Shown here in pieces: positions 17,539-26,422 of a stretch of DNA of 54,720 bases. A program made the position numbers and the translations under genes. The stretch is from an uncultured Pelagibacteraceae bacterium. GTDB taxonomy: Bacteria > Pseudomonadota > Alphaproteobacteria > Pelagibacterales > Pelagibacteraceae. Below the pieces are notes generated by a model. It ran no database searches, was not told where the DNA came from, and saw only the letters and a list, made by a program, of their open reading frames with translations. The DNA is taken from positions 1-54,720 of the forward strand of contig CACENJ010000005.1 of the NCBI GenBank assembly GCA_902560855.1, written 5' to 3'. Each line of letters begins with the position of its first letter. Position 1 is the stretch's first letter.

Positions 17539-17884
17539 TAAAAAAATAATAAAAAAATTAATAGATGCTTTGGAAGATTTAAAAAAATCTTTAAATGATA
17601 AAGATATTATTAGTAATGATGACTCTGTTGAAGAAGAAATAGAAATTTCTAAAGCAGTTGTAAAAAGCCCAATAGTCGGGACAGCTTACCTTGCATCAGA
17701 ACCAGGAGCCAAACCTTTTGTCTCTGTTGGAAAAAAAATTAAAAAAGGTGAAACTATCATGATAGTTGAAGCTATGAAAACAATGAACCATGTACCTTCT
17801 TCAATGGATGGTACTGTAAAAAAAATCTTAGTTGAAGATGGTCAACCTGTAGAATATGACCAAGTCTTAATCGTTCTTGAATAA
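17528..17884 (+). CDS. accB: biotin carboxyl carrier protein of acetyl-CoA carboxylase
   Basis: 118 aa. C-terminal biotinyl domain with the biotin-Lys motif EAMKTMNHVPS and the flanking AYLASEPGAKPFVSVG and GQPVEYDQVLIVLE strands. The N-terminal part is short and acidic, so the protein is about 40 aa shorter than E. coli BCCP. Carries carboxylate between AccC and the transferase in fatty-acid synthesis. Its TAA overlaps the accC ATG (TAATG). Confidence 0.95.
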   Translation: MEIDKKIIKKLIDALEDLKKSLNDKDIISNDDSVEEEIEISKAVVKSPIVGTAYLASEPGAKPFVSVGKKIKKGETIMIVEAMKTMNHVPSSMDGTVKKILVEDGQPVEYDQVLIVLE

Positions 17885-19221
17885 TGTTTAAAAAAATATT
17901 AATTGCCAATCGAGGTGAAATTGCTGTTAGAATAGTTAGAGCTTGTAAAGAATGGGGTATTCAAACTGTAGCTGTTCATTCTACAGTTGATAAAGACAGT
18001 ATGCATGTAAGGCTAGCAGACGAAAGTGTATGTATTGGCTCTCACCAACCTACAAATAGTTATTTAAATATACCAGCAATAATGTCAGCTATAGAATTAA
18101 CTAATGCTGAAGCAGTTCATCCAGGCTATGGTTTTTTATCTGAAAATGAAAACTTTGCAAAAATTCTTGAAGAAAATAAAATAAAATTTATTGGACCATC
18201 TTCAAAGTTAATAAAAATGATGGGTGATAAAATTGAGGCAAAAAAAATTGCAAAGAAGCATGGTTTGCCAGTTATAGAAGGCTCAGAAGGAGGAGTTTCA
18301 AACTTAAAAGAAGCAAAAGAAATTTCTAAAAAAATAGGTTTTCCAGTTCTTATTAAAGCCGCTGGCGGAGGTGGTGGCAAAGGTATGAAAATTGTAAATG
18401 AGGAAAAAGATTTTGATTTATCTTTTTCTTCTGCAAAAACTGAAGCTCTCAAATATTTTGGAAATGATGAAATATATATTGAAAAATTTTTTCAAAATCC
18501 AAGACATATAGAAGTGCAAGTACTTTCTGGAAAAAATAGAACTGTTCATTTGCATGAAAGAGATTGTTCTGTTCAACGAAGACATCAAAAACTTATAGAG
18601 GAAACCCCAAGTCCACTTTTGACTGATGAAATAAGAAAAGAATTGTTTGAAAAAACAGTAAGTATGGTAACTAAAATTGGTTATGAAGGTGCTGGTACAG
18701 TTGAATTCATTTATGAGGATGGAAAATTTTATTTTTTAGAAATGAATACAAGAGTTCAAGTTGAACATCCTGTAACAGAAATGGTTACTGGAATAGATAT
18801 AATTAAAGAGCAAATTTGGATAGCGCACACTGGAAATACTGCTTTAAAACAAAGTGATATAATTCCAAGAGGACATGCTATCGAATGTAGAATAAATGCG
18901 GAAGATCCTAGTAAAAACTTTCAACCATCCCCAGGTACTATTAGTTTGTGTCATCAGCCTTCCGGTTTTCGAACTAGAGTTGATGGTTCAATTTATCAAG
19001 GCTATAAAGTCACTCCATATTATGACAGTATGGTCTGTAAGCTAATTTGCCAAGGTAGAAATAGAACCGAAGCAATTCAAAGAATGATACGTTCGCTAGA
19101 TGAATTCGTAATTGAAGGAATAACTACTACAATTGATCTACACAAAAAATTGTTAAGCCATAAAAAATTTATAGATTCTGATTTTAATGTAAGTTGGCTA
19201 GATAATGAAAAAATAATCTAA
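17884..19221 (+). CDS. accC: biotin carboxylase subunit of acetyl-CoA carboxylase
   Basis: 445 aa ATP-grasp enzyme. N-terminal KILIANRGEIAVRIVRACKE, glycine-rich ATP loop KAAGGGGGKGMKIV, HLHERDCSVQRRHQKLIEE, FLEMNTRVQVEHPVTEMVTG, and HAIECRINAEDP all match AccC. Carboxylates biotin on AccB using ATP and bicarbonate. The stop lies three bases from the stop of the opposing DUF2155 gene. Confidence 0.98.
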   Translation: MFKKILIANRGEIAVRIVRACKEWGIQTVAVHSTVDKDSMHVRLADESVCIGSHQPTNSYLNIPAIMSAIELTNAEAVHPGYGFLSENENFAKILEENKIKFIGPSSKLIKMMGDKIEAKKIAKKHGLPVIEGSEGGVSNLKEAKEISKKIGFPVLIKAAGGGGGKGMKIVNEEKDFDLSFSSAKTEALKYFGNDEIYIEKFFQNPRHIEVQVLSGKNRTVHLHERDCSVQRRHQKLIEETPSPLLTDEIRKELFEKTVSMVTKIGYEGAGTVEFIYEDGKFYFLEMNTRVQVEHPVTEMVTGIDIIKEQIWIAHTGNTALKQSDIIPRGHAIECRINAEDPSKNFQPSPGTISLCHQPSGFRTRVDGSIYQGYKVTPYYDSMVCKLICQGRNRTEAIQRMIRSLDEFVIEGITTTIDLHKKLLSHKKFIDSDFNVSWLDNEKII

Positions 19222-19224
19222 CAT

Positions 19225-19623
19225 TTAATAACACCTAGTTAACCAAATATCGTAAACGGGATGATCAAAAGGTCTAATTGAAGGACCTGAGGAAAAAGTC
19301 CATCCATTAAAAACAAATACCTCATCATTGCTTTTGTTGCTTAAATCTTGAACTTGTAAGTAAGCTGTTATTTCTGGATTATCATCAAATTCAGAATTTT
19401 TGCATTTTAGAGCTCTAATTAATAAATTTTTAAACTTTTTTTCTTCACCTATTTCAATTTCTAATTTACTATTTTTTGAACTTACTTTATCTAAAATTTT
19501 TATTTCAACAAATTTTCCATCATTAATTGTTTCTGAATTTGCATTAGAAAAAAATAAAAATAAACTAAAGAATATTAATAAAAAATTATTTTTTCCACGA
19601 CTTGTATTTTTTTCCAAGTTCAT
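19225..19623 (-). CDS. DUF2155 secreted protein
   Basis: About 132 aa from ATG 19623; another ATG at 19653 is possible and adds ten residues. A signal peptide (NNFLLIFFSLFLFFSNANSE) precedes the DUF2155 domain: KNLLIRALKCKN...TAYLQVQDL and the C-terminal FNGWTFSSGPSIRPFDHPVYDIWLTRCY. Two Cys may form a disulfide. Periplasmic, function unknown. In alphaproteobacteria it typically sits between accC and the NDUFA12 gene, as here. It overlaps the end of the NDUFA12 gene, so the two are translationally coupled. Confidence 0.85.
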   Translation of the reverse strand: MNLEKNTSRGKNNFLLIFFSLFLFFSNANSETINDGKFVEIKILDKVSSKNSKLEIEIGEEKKFKNLLIRALKCKNSEFDDNPEITAYLQVQDLSNKSNDEVFVFNGWTFSSGPSIRPFDHPVYDIWLTRCY

Positions 19624-19945
19624 TGCTTTCTCTATTAGGATGATAAGATTCATCAGTACCTGTTTTATTTGATAAATGCGGTTTTTGCCATTTGTGTTTT
19701 TTTATGTCGTGTAAGTTTTCAATTTTATTATTTGTATGGTGTATCCAAGAATACCACTCGTCCGAAATTTTTGTTGCCTCTATCTCTCCATTATAAATTA
19801 CCCATCTCTTACCATTTTTATTTTGATAATATTTATTTCCGAAGGAATCCTTTCCTACAAATTTGCCAAAAAAAATTGTTTGAATTCTTGTACCTAATGT
19901 CTGTTGATTCCACCAAACGAACAATTGTTTTAAAAATGTCAACAT
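19586..19945 (-). CDS. NADH:ubiquinone oxidoreductase accessory protein, NDUFA12 family
   Basis: 119 aa homologue of the mitochondrial complex I subunit NDUFA12/B17.2. Signature: LGTRIQTIFFGKFVGKDSFG, NKYYQN, KRWVIYNGEIEATKISDEWYSWIHHT. Binds the peripheral arm of complex I near the membrane in alphaproteobacteria. The C-terminus is shortened and basic. The gene lies away from nuo genes, in the conserved accC-DUF2155 neighbourhood. A long perfect inverted repeat stands 13 bases upstream of the start. Confidence 0.9.
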   Translation of the reverse strand: MLTFLKQLFVWWNQQTLGTRIQTIFFGKFVGKDSFGNKYYQNKNGKRWVIYNGEIEATKISDEWYSWIHHTNNKIENLHDIKKHKWQKPHLSNKTGTDESYHPNRESNELGKKYKSWKK

Positions 19946-19957
19946 GTTTTTTTATAT

Positions 19958-19984
19958 TTTTTTACAATTTAAAATTGTAAAAAA
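19958..19984. repeat. 27-base perfect inverted repeat in a divergent intergenic region
   Basis: The arms TTTTTTACAATTT (19958-19970) and AAATTGTAAAAAA (19972-19984) flank a single central A. The repeat lies between the divergent NDUFA12 and TSCPD-domain genes, 13 bases upstream of the first. It could be an operator or a hairpin acting on either transcript. A/T-only parts are expected often in such DNA, but the ACAA/TTGT core is mirrored exactly. Confidence 0.5.
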
Positions 19985-19988
19985 TAAA

Positions 19989-20017
19989 TTAGACTAAAAT
20001 TTTTAAATGTATATAAA
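19989..20017 (+). promoter_or_regulatory. possible promoter of the TSCPD-domain gene
   Basis: TTAGAC (19989-19994), a 17-base spacer and TATAAA (20012-20017). The expected start leaves a leader of about 38 bases that contains the AAGGA ribosome-binding site (20050-20054). The -35 box is poor, so this is a weak prediction. Confidence 0.3.
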
Positions 20018-20061
20018 TTAATTATCCAAAGATTCAAAAATTTTATTTTAAGGAATTGATA

Positions 20062-20886
20062 ATGGCAAAATACCTCGTAGAAACATACTATACATGCAGT
20101 TTCAAGGTAACCCATTATTTAGATAGCGTTAATGAAAAAGAACTTTCAAATCTAGAAAAGAAAGACGATGGTAAATTTGAAATACTAGATGTTAAGCTTG
20201 ATAACAGAAAAACCAAAAATTTAAGTAAAAATTCAAACAACATAAATAACAAAGATTTAGACAATAATGCTATAAATGAAAAAGCTAAACCTAAGGTTGT
20301 CTCTAATGATATCAATCAAAACTTTGTAAAAAAAATAAATGAAGGTATTGGAAAACGTTTTAGCATGCCGGATAGAAGAAAGGGTTATATTCAAAAAGTA
20401 TCTATCGGAAATCACAAAGTTTATCTTCATACTGGTGAGTATGAAGATGGAAAAATAGGAGAAATTTTTATTGATACAAGTAAAGAAGGCGAGCTTGTAA
20501 AAGCTTTAATGAATAATTTCGCGATAGCAATATCTTTAGGTCTTCAATATGGAGTCCCACTTGACGAGTTTGTAAATGCATATGTCGATACAAAGTTTGA
20601 ACCTTCTGGAAAAGTACATGGTAATGATCGTATATTGAGTGCTTCATCAATTTTAGATTACATATTTAGAGAACTAGCTATTTCTTATTTAAATAGAGAA
20701 GATTTAGCTCATACACCATCTATTGGAGGAAAAGATTCAACTCAAAAAGAAGAAGATTTTGATGGTCAAAATCAATTTTTAAAAATAGTAAAAGACATAA
20801 CTAGTAAAGGTTTTGTAAGAAGTAATTACAAAAAAAATTTGGTAGATCTTTCAGATATTAAGATTAACCTTAAAGGAAAGAAGTAA
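20062..20886 (+). CDS. stand-alone protein with the C-terminal domain of class II ribonucleotide reductase (TSCPD-like)
   Basis: 274 aa from ATG 20062, preceded by AAGGA; a TTG two codons upstream is less likely. Residues about 100-215 ([77 protein letters not shown]) correspond to the C-terminal region of long alphaproteobacterial NrdJ. Residues 1-52 ([19 protein letters not shown]...[11 protein letters not shown]) are a separate conserved piece, joined by an Asn/Lys-rich linker. No catalytic reductase barrel is present. It may act in trans on a reductase encoded elsewhere, or as an independent regulator. No neighbour is a nucleotide reductase. Confidence 0.65.
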   Translation: MAKYLVETYYTCSFKVTHYLDSVNEKELSNLEKKDDGKFEILDVKLDNRKTKNLSKNSNNINNKDLDNNAINEKAKPKVVSNDINQNFVKKINEGIGKRFSMPDRRKGYIQKVSIGNHKVYLHTGEYEDGKIGEIFIDTSKEGELVKALMNNFAIAISLGLQYGVPLDEFVNAYVDTKFEPSGKVHGNDRILSASSILDYIFRELAISYLNREDLAHTPSIGGKDSTQKEEDFDGQNQFLKIVKDITSKGFVRSNYKKNLVDLSDIKINLKGKK

Positions 20887-20888
20887 AA

Positions 20889-22673
20889 TTATTTTTTTTT
20901 ATTTAAAAACAAGTTTAATTCTTTTAATTGATCAGATCCTACTTCTGACGGAGCATTCATCATTAAATCTTGAGCATTCTGATTCATTGGAAACATAGTT
21001 ACTTCTCTGATATTTTTTTCGTCTGCTAATAGCATAACAATTCTATCAATCCCAGGTGCTATGCCTCCGTGGGGAGGGGCTCCATAACTTAAAGCGTTAA
21101 TCATTCCACTAAATTTCTCATCCACTTGCTTTTTATCGTAGCCTGCAATGGAAAATAATTTATACATAAGTTCTGGTATATGATTTCTTATTGCACCAGA
21201 AGATAGCTCAACACCATTACACACTATGTCATATTGATACGCCATAATGTTAAGTGGGTTTTTAAAGTCGATTTTTTTTATATCTCCTTGTGGCATTGAA
21301 AAAGGATTGTGGCTAAATTTAAATTTTTTAGTTATTTGGTCTTTTTCAAACATTGGATAATCTACTATCCAACAAAAGGCAAATTCGTTTTCGTCTATTA
21401 ATTTTAATTCTTTTGCAATCTTATCTCTTGCTAGGGATGTAATTTTTTCTAAATCATAAATTTTTCCACATGCGAGAAAAATACTATCTCCTATTTCGGC
21501 TGAGGTTATTTTCATAATCTCTTTCAAAGACTCTTCTGAAAATAATTTTCCGACAGGGCCTCTTGCTGAGATTTTGTTGTTTTTTTCAAATGTGAAATAA
21601 GCAAGGCCTGATGCTCCTTCTTGTTTTGCCCAATTGTCAATTCCATCGAAAAAACTTCTAGGTTTATCTTTGGTGTTTTTAGTAACTATTGCTCTTACTG
21701 ATGAGCCTGATTTAACCAGTTTTTTAAAAATTTCAAATTTAACATCATCTCTTAAAAAAATATCAGTTATATCAGATATAATTAATGGATTTCTTAAGTC
21801 AGGTTTGTCAGTTCCATATTTTATCATCGATTCATTAAATTTAATTTTAGGAAATTTTTTATATTTAAGTTTCTTGTTTGAAAACTTGTTAAAAAGATTA
21901 ACCATCAGCTTTTCTATTACTTCAAAAACATCTTCTTGCTCAACAAAAGACATTTCCATATCCAATTGGTAAAACTCTCCTGGACTTCTATCAGCTCTAG
22001 CATCTTCATCTCGAAAGCATGGTGCAATTTGAAAATATTTATCAAAGCCTGCTATCATAATTAACTGTTTAAATTGTTGTGGAGCTTGTGGAAGTGCATA
22101 AAATTTTCCAGGGTTTAATCTGCTAGGAACTAAAAAGTCTCTAGCACCTTCGGGACTTGATGATGTTAAAATTGGAGTTTGAAATTCTAAGAAACCAAAT
22201 TTTGTCATTTCAGATCTTATAAATTCTATTATTTTTGATCTCAAAATAATATTTTCATGTATCTTTTTTCTTCTTAAATCTAAAAATCTATATTTTAATC
22301 TAATTTCTTCAGCATACTCTTGGTCAGAAAAAATGGGCATGGGTAATTCATTGCAATGGCCAAGTATTACAAATGAATCAATTTTAACTTCAATTTCTCC
22401 AGTTTTTAATTCAGAGTTTATGGTATCTTTTGTACGTTCTACAACTTTTCCTTCAACCTTAATAACGCTTTCTAATTGCAGCTTTTCTAAAACTTTAAAA
22501 AAACTGTTGCTTTTATCAATGACGCATTGGGTCAAACCATAATTATCTCTTAAGTCAATGAATAGTAAATTTCCATGATCTCGTTTTTTATTAACCCATC
22601 CTGATAAAATAATTTTTTGATCTTTGTTTTTTATGTTTAGCTCGTTACAGTTATGTGTTCTATATTTTTGCAA
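20889..22673 (-). CDS. aspS: aspartyl-tRNA synthetase
   Basis: 594 aa, bacterial-type class II synthetase with the GAD insertion. N-terminal anticodon-binding OB fold (YRTHNCNEL...GWVNKKRDHGNLLFIDLRD). Motif 2 FRDEDARADRSPGEFYQLD and motif 3 GIAPGIDRIVMLLADEKNIREV. Charges tRNA-Asp (and possibly tRNA-Asn in organisms lacking AsnRS). The start is TTG at 22673: it aligns with the usual 'MHxYRTHxC', no ATG is available, and AAGG precedes it by a few bases. It starts one base after the hda stop. Confidence 0.97.
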   Translation of the reverse strand: MQKYRTHNCNELNIKNKDQKIILSGWVNKKRDHGNLLFIDLRDNYGLTQCVIDKSNSFFKVLEKLQLESVIKVEGKVVERTKDTINSELKTGEIEVKIDSFVILGHCNELPMPIFSDQEYAEEIRLKYRFLDLRRKKIHENIILRSKIIEFIRSEMTKFGFLEFQTPILTSSSPEGARDFLVPSRLNPGKFYALPQAPQQFKQLIMIAGFDKYFQIAPCFRDEDARADRSPGEFYQLDMEMSFVEQEDVFEVIEKLMVNLFNKFSNKKLKYKKFPKIKFNESMIKYGTDKPDLRNPLIISDITDIFLRDDVKFEIFKKLVKSGSSVRAIVTKNTKDKPRSFFDGIDNWAKQEGASGLAYFTFEKNNKISARGPVGKLFSEESLKEIMKITSAEIGDSIFLACGKIYDLEKITSLARDKIAKELKLIDENEFAFCWIVDYPMFEKDQITKKFKFSHNPFSMPQGDIKKIDFKNPLNIMAYQYDIVCNGVELSSGAIRNHIPELMYKLFSIAGYDKKQVDEKFSGMINALSYGAPPHGGIAPGIDRIVMLLADEKNIREVTMFPMNQNAQDLMMNAPSEVGSDQLKELNLFLNKKK

Positions 22674-22674
22674 T

Positions 22675-23337
22675 TTAAACCTTCAAAGCTTCTTTAATAA
22701 TTTTAAAATCAATAGATTTTTTTTTTTTTAAACTGATTTCATCAAGTTTATATACAAATTCATATATCTTTCCATAAGATCTATCAATGTGTTTGATGAT
22801 AAAATCAATTAGTTTTTTATCAACACTGATCTGCCTATCTGAAAAATTTTTTAACAAAATAGCAAACATCATTTCATCATCAGGGCTTTCTATCTTAGCA
22901 AAAATACAGTTTTTAGCTCTAGATACAAAATCCTTAAGATTAAAATTTATTTCATTAATTGGAACTAAGGAGTTTATTAGAATATATTTATTATCTTGAT
23001 CAGCTACGTTAAATAAAGTGTACATTAATTTTTCATTAATATTTTCATCAAAATCTTCTAAAATTAAATTCTCAAAAATTTTAAACTCTTTTAAACTTTC
23101 ATTATCAAATTCCCTTGCTTTTACTTTATAAGCTTTATACTTTTTCTTAAATATATTTGATAAGTGAGATTTGCCACAATATTTTTCACCATATATATTT
23201 AATATATTTTTTTCCCATTTTGGCCATTTTTCAATTAAACTGTAAGCAAAAAAATTACTTTTGTTGACGTAAAAATCTTCATTTTTATAATTTTGCTTTA
23301 AATCAAATTTTAATAACAGTTGGTTTAAATCTTTCAT
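22675..23337 (-). CDS. hda: DnaA-related regulatory protein (Hda/HdaA type)
   Basis: 220 aa from ATG 23337, chosen because it gives the ATGA overlap with the upstream gene; a start four codons earlier is possible. Resembles DnaA domain III without the DNA-binding domain: QLLLKFDLKQNYKNEDFYVNKSN (clamp-binding-like N-terminus), P-loop NIYGEKYCGKSHL, LILEDFDE (Walker B-like), SRAKNCIFAKIESPDDEMMFAILLKNFSDRQI (sensor region). Hda with the beta clamp promotes DnaA-ATP hydrolysis to limit re-initiation. Sequence is quite diverged, but size and context (next to purMN and a DUF2066 gene) support it. Confidence 0.8.
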   Translation of the reverse strand: MKDLNQLLLKFDLKQNYKNEDFYVNKSNFFAYSLIEKWPKWEKNILNIYGEKYCGKSHLSNIFKKKYKAYKVKAREFDNESLKEFKIFENLILEDFDENINEKLMYTLFNVADQDNKYILINSLVPINEINFNLKDFVSRAKNCIFAKIESPDDEMMFAILLKNFSDRQISVDKKLIDFIIKHIDRSYGKIYEFVYKLDEISLKKKKSIDFKIIKEALKV

Positions 23338-24413
23338 TGAATTTCCCATTTTTGATTATTTCTCTCAATATTTAATCCTGAAGATTTAATTTCGTTAAAA
23401 AATTTATCTGGCGATCCATTGTAAGTAACTTTATAAAAAATTTTTTGATTATTAAAAGATAAAACTACAAAATTTGATACTAAATCTAAATCTTCTAAAG
23501 TATTTTCAAATAGTATGATTTTATCATGATTTTTAGATGACAATGATATAGTTAAAGGTAACTGTATTGAAGTATTTATTAAATTTAATTTCTTCCATTC
23601 GTCTTCATATAATTTTTTTAAGCTGTATATTAATTCATTGATAGATCTTTCATCTTTAAGATTCATACCCTTGTAATTTATATTAAAAATTTTGTAAGTA
23701 TTGTTTAGTTGAAGTTTAGATAATACATTAATTTCATTTTGATTTTGATAAATTATTAATATTATAAAATCTTTCAAATCATACTTGCTTACTATTTTTT
23801 TAAAATCATATTCTTCAATTAGTTCAATATTATTATCAAAAATTTGCATGTCTTCTATATCTTCAGTTGGAAGTATATAATTTAATAAATAATAGTTTTT
23901 TTTATATTTTTGCCAATTGCTATAAATTGGATTTTTGTCAAAATGGGCTATCTCATTTTCTTCAATATTAATCAAAACTGGCAGAAATAATAAATTTAAT
24001 TTTTTTGGTATTGATGGAAAAATATTTTTCGACTCAAAGTAATTATAAGCACTTTTTTTATTAAAATTTACATTAAATTTAGCGTAATATTTGTTTTCTA
24101 AAAACTTTTCGTCACTAACGTTGAAAGAATCAATCAGACTTTTTATGGTTGATAAACTTGCTTTTTCAACTTTTTTTATATCTTTCGAAACAATAACTTT
24201 AGAAATTAATTGAAAAAAAGCTAATTCGAAAGCTTTATCAAAGACCTTTTTTTTATTAAAATCCAAATTAAAATCTTCAGAAACTTCTATTTCATTTATT
24301 TTGAATGAATTAGCATGTAGTTTTGAAATCAAAAAAGTATTAAAAAAAATGATTAATAAAATAAAAAATTTCAAAAATTTTATCTCATTTTTAAGTATAT
24401 ATTTAAAAATCAT
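23334..24413 (-). CDS. DUF2066-like exported protein
   Basis: 359 aa from ATG 24413; a TTG four codons upstream is the only alternative. One N-terminal hydrophobic segment (FLKFFILLIIFFNTFLISKLHA) is a signal peptide or anchor. It is followed by FKINEIEVSEDFNLDFNKKKVFDKAFELAFFQLISKV, which fits the DUF2066 N-terminal pattern. Function unknown. Position upstream of hda and divergent from purM (17 bases between start codons) repeats an arrangement common in alphaproteobacteria. Four-base overlap with hda shows coupling. Confidence 0.65.
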   Translation of the reverse strand: MIFKYILKNEIKFLKFFILLIIFFNTFLISKLHANSFKINEIEVSEDFNLDFNKKKVFDKAFELAFFQLISKVIVSKDIKKVEKASLSTIKSLIDSFNVSDEKFLENKYYAKFNVNFNKKSAYNYFESKNIFPSIPKKLNLLFLPVLINIEENEIAHFDKNPIYSNWQKYKKNYYLLNYILPTEDIEDMQIFDNNIELIEEYDFKKIVSKYDLKDFIILIIYQNQNEINVLSKLQLNNTYKIFNINYKGMNLKDERSINELIYSLKKLYEDEWKKLNLINTSIQLPLTISLSSKNHDKIILFENTLEDLDLVSNFVVLSFNNQKIFYKVTYNGSPDKFFNEIKSSGLNIERNNQKWEIQ

Positions 24414-24430
24414 ATTTATTTTCAATAATA

Positions 24431-25459
24431 ATGAATAAACATAAATTTACATATGAAAAAAGTGGCGTTAATATTGCTGCTGCAGACAAATTTGTTCGGT
24501 TTATATCAAAAATATCAAATAAAAATAATAAAAATAAAAAATTTCAAAATATAGGTGGTTTTGGTTCAATATCAAATATACCTGGAAATTTAAAAAAACC
24601 AAAAATAGTTGCAAGCACAGACGGTGTTGGCACAAAAGTAGAAATAGCAAATATATTAAATAAATATGACACGATTGGAATAGATCTTGTCGCCATGTGC
24701 GTCAATGACTTAATAGTCCAAGGTGCTAAGCCAATATTATTTCTTGATTACATATCAATAAATAAAATTAATTTAAAAAAACTAAAATCAATATTAAAAG
24801 GTATTGTAAAAGGCTGTAAACTTTCTGGTTGCGAGTTAGTTGGAGGAGAAACTGCTGAAATGCCAGATACTTATGAAAAAGGTAAATTTGATATTGCGGG
24901 ATTTTCAGTAGGTTTAGTTGATCAAAAAAAAATACTTCACACAAAAAAAATTAAAAAAAATGATTTGGTTTTAGCAATTCCCTCAAATGGAATTCATTCA
25001 AATGGTTATTCATTGGTTAGGTATGTATTAAATAAAAAAAAGATAAATATAAAAAAAAATAAGTTCTTAAAGAAGGAATTATTAAAACCTACAAAAATTT
25101 ACGTTAAAGAGATTTTAAATTTAACTAAATATAATTTAATTAATGGATGTGCTAATATTACTGGCGGTGGTCTAGCTGATAACATAAAAAGAGTTATACC
25201 AGAAAAATTAACTGCCAATATAAATCTCAGTAGCATAAAAACTAAAAAAATATTTAAATGGTTAAAAAAAAATAAAATTACTGACAAAGAAATGCTTAAA
25301 ACTTTTAATTGTGGAGTTGGCTTCTGTATTATAATTAAATCAAAAAATTTAAAAAAAATAAAAAAATTTTTTACTAAAGAATTTGAGCCTTATGTTATAG
25401 GTAAAATTATTTCTGGAAAAAATAAAATAAAATTAAATGAAAAAATCAATTGGTCCTGA
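24431..25459 (+). CDS. purM: phosphoribosylformylglycinamidine cyclo-ligase (AIR synthetase)
   Basis: 342 aa. Recognised by KSGVNIAAADKFV, ASTDGVGTKVEIA, GIDLVAMCVNDLIVQGAKPILFLDYI, GGETAEMPDTYEKGKFDIAGF, SNGIHSNGYSLVR and NITGGGLADNI. Uses ATP to close the imidazole ring of AIR. Overlaps purN by 23 bases. Its start lies 17 bases from the DUF2066 gene start, so any promoter must overlap that gene. Confidence 0.97.
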   Translation: MNKHKFTYEKSGVNIAAADKFVRFISKISNKNNKNKKFQNIGGFGSISNIPGNLKKPKIVASTDGVGTKVEIANILNKYDTIGIDLVAMCVNDLIVQGAKPILFLDYISINKINLKKLKSILKGIVKGCKLSGCELVGGETAEMPDTYEKGKFDIAGFSVGLVDQKKILHTKKIKKNDLVLAIPSNGIHSNGYSLVRYVLNKKKINIKKNKFLKKELLKPTKIYVKEILNLTKYNLINGCANITGGGLADNIKRVIPEKLTANINLSSIKTKKIFKWLKKNKITDKEMLKTFNCGVGFCIIIKSKNLKKIKKFFTKEFEPYVIGKIISGKNKIKLNEKINWS

Positions 25460-26015
25460 TAAAGTTAAAACAGCAGTATTTATATCTGGTACTGGCTCAA
25501 ATTTAAAAAACTTAATTAAATTTTCTTTTAAAAAAAATTCACCTATTTCTATAAATTTAATTATTTCTAATAAAAGTAACGCAGAAGGTTTGAAATATGC
25601 AAATCAACAAAAAATAGAAAAAAAAATAATTAACTTTATTAACCCAAAAGAATCTGAAAAAAAAATTATAAATTTGTTAGAAAAAAAAAAAATTTCATTT
25701 ATTTGCCTAGCTGGCTTTATGAAAATATTATCAAATAATTTTCTTAAGAGGTTCAATGGGAAAGTGATAAATATACATCCATCTTTACTCCCTAAATATA
25801 AGGGTTTGGATACACATAAAAGAGTTCTGAAGAATAATGAAAAATTTTCAGGTTGTACTGTCCATTACGTTACGTCTAAATTGGACTCTGGAAAAATAAT
25901 ATTACAAAAAAAAATAAAAATAAGCAAAACTGATAAAGAAAATACCTTAAGAAAAAAAATTCTTAGAGAAGAACACAGGCTTTATCCCAGAGCTATAAAG
26001 AAAATTTTTTATTAA
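25437..26015 (+). CDS. purN: phosphoribosylglycinamide formyltransferase
   Basis: 192 aa folate-dependent GAR transformylase. FISGTGSNLKNLI (substrate loop), ICLAGFMKILS, VINIHPSLLPKYKGLDTHKR with the catalytic His, GCTVHYVTSKLDSGKII with the catalytic Asp. Transfers formyl from 10-formyl-THF in purine synthesis. Starts inside purM. Its stop shares four bases (TTAA) with the opposing ndk. Confidence 0.97.
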   Translation: MKKSIGPDKVKTAVFISGTGSNLKNLIKFSFKKNSPISINLIISNKSNAEGLKYANQQKIEKKIINFINPKESEKKIINLLEKKKISFICLAGFMKILSNNFLKRFNGKVINIHPSLLPKYKGLDTHKRVLKNNEKFSGCTVHYVTSKLDSGKIILQKKIKISKTDKENTLRKKILREEHRLYPRAIKKIFY

Positions 26016-26422
26016 TCTTTAAAGAAAAAATCAATTTCTATTTTTGCATTTTCAGCACTATCGGAACCATGAACAGAGTTTTTATCTATAGAAATTCCAT
26101 ATTTTTTTCTAATAGTGCCTTCTTCCGCATCTTCTGGGTTTGTCGCTCCCATTAAATCTCTATTTCGTAATACAGCATTTTCATGCTCAAGTATCATAAC
26201 TATAATTGGTCCAGATGATAAATATGCACATAAATCATTATAAAATGGTTTTGTCTCATGAACCTTGTAGAATTGTTCTGCTTCTGATTTTGTTATATGT
26301 ATTTTTTTTTCTTTGTGAATATTAAATCCTGTGTTCTTAAACATTGTTTTAATTTCATTTTCTAAATTTCTTTCAACTGCATCTGGTTTAATAATTGATA
26401 ATGTTTGTTCAATATTACTCAT
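26012..26422 (-). CDS. ndk: nucleoside diphosphate kinase
   Basis: 136 aa. IEQTLSIIKPDAVERN at the start, NRDLMGATNPEDAEEGTIRKKYG, and NSVHGSDSAENA with the phosphorylated His. Balances NTP and dNTP pools using ATP. Starts inside the end of pepA (8-base overlap), so the two are an operon. Confidence 0.98.
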   Translation of the reverse strand: MSNIEQTLSIIKPDAVERNLENEIKTMFKNTGFNIHKEKKIHITKSEAEQFYKVHETKPFYNDLCAYLSSGPIIVMILEHENAVLRNRDLMGATNPEDAEEGTIRKKYGISIDKNSVHGSDSAENAKIEIDFFFKD

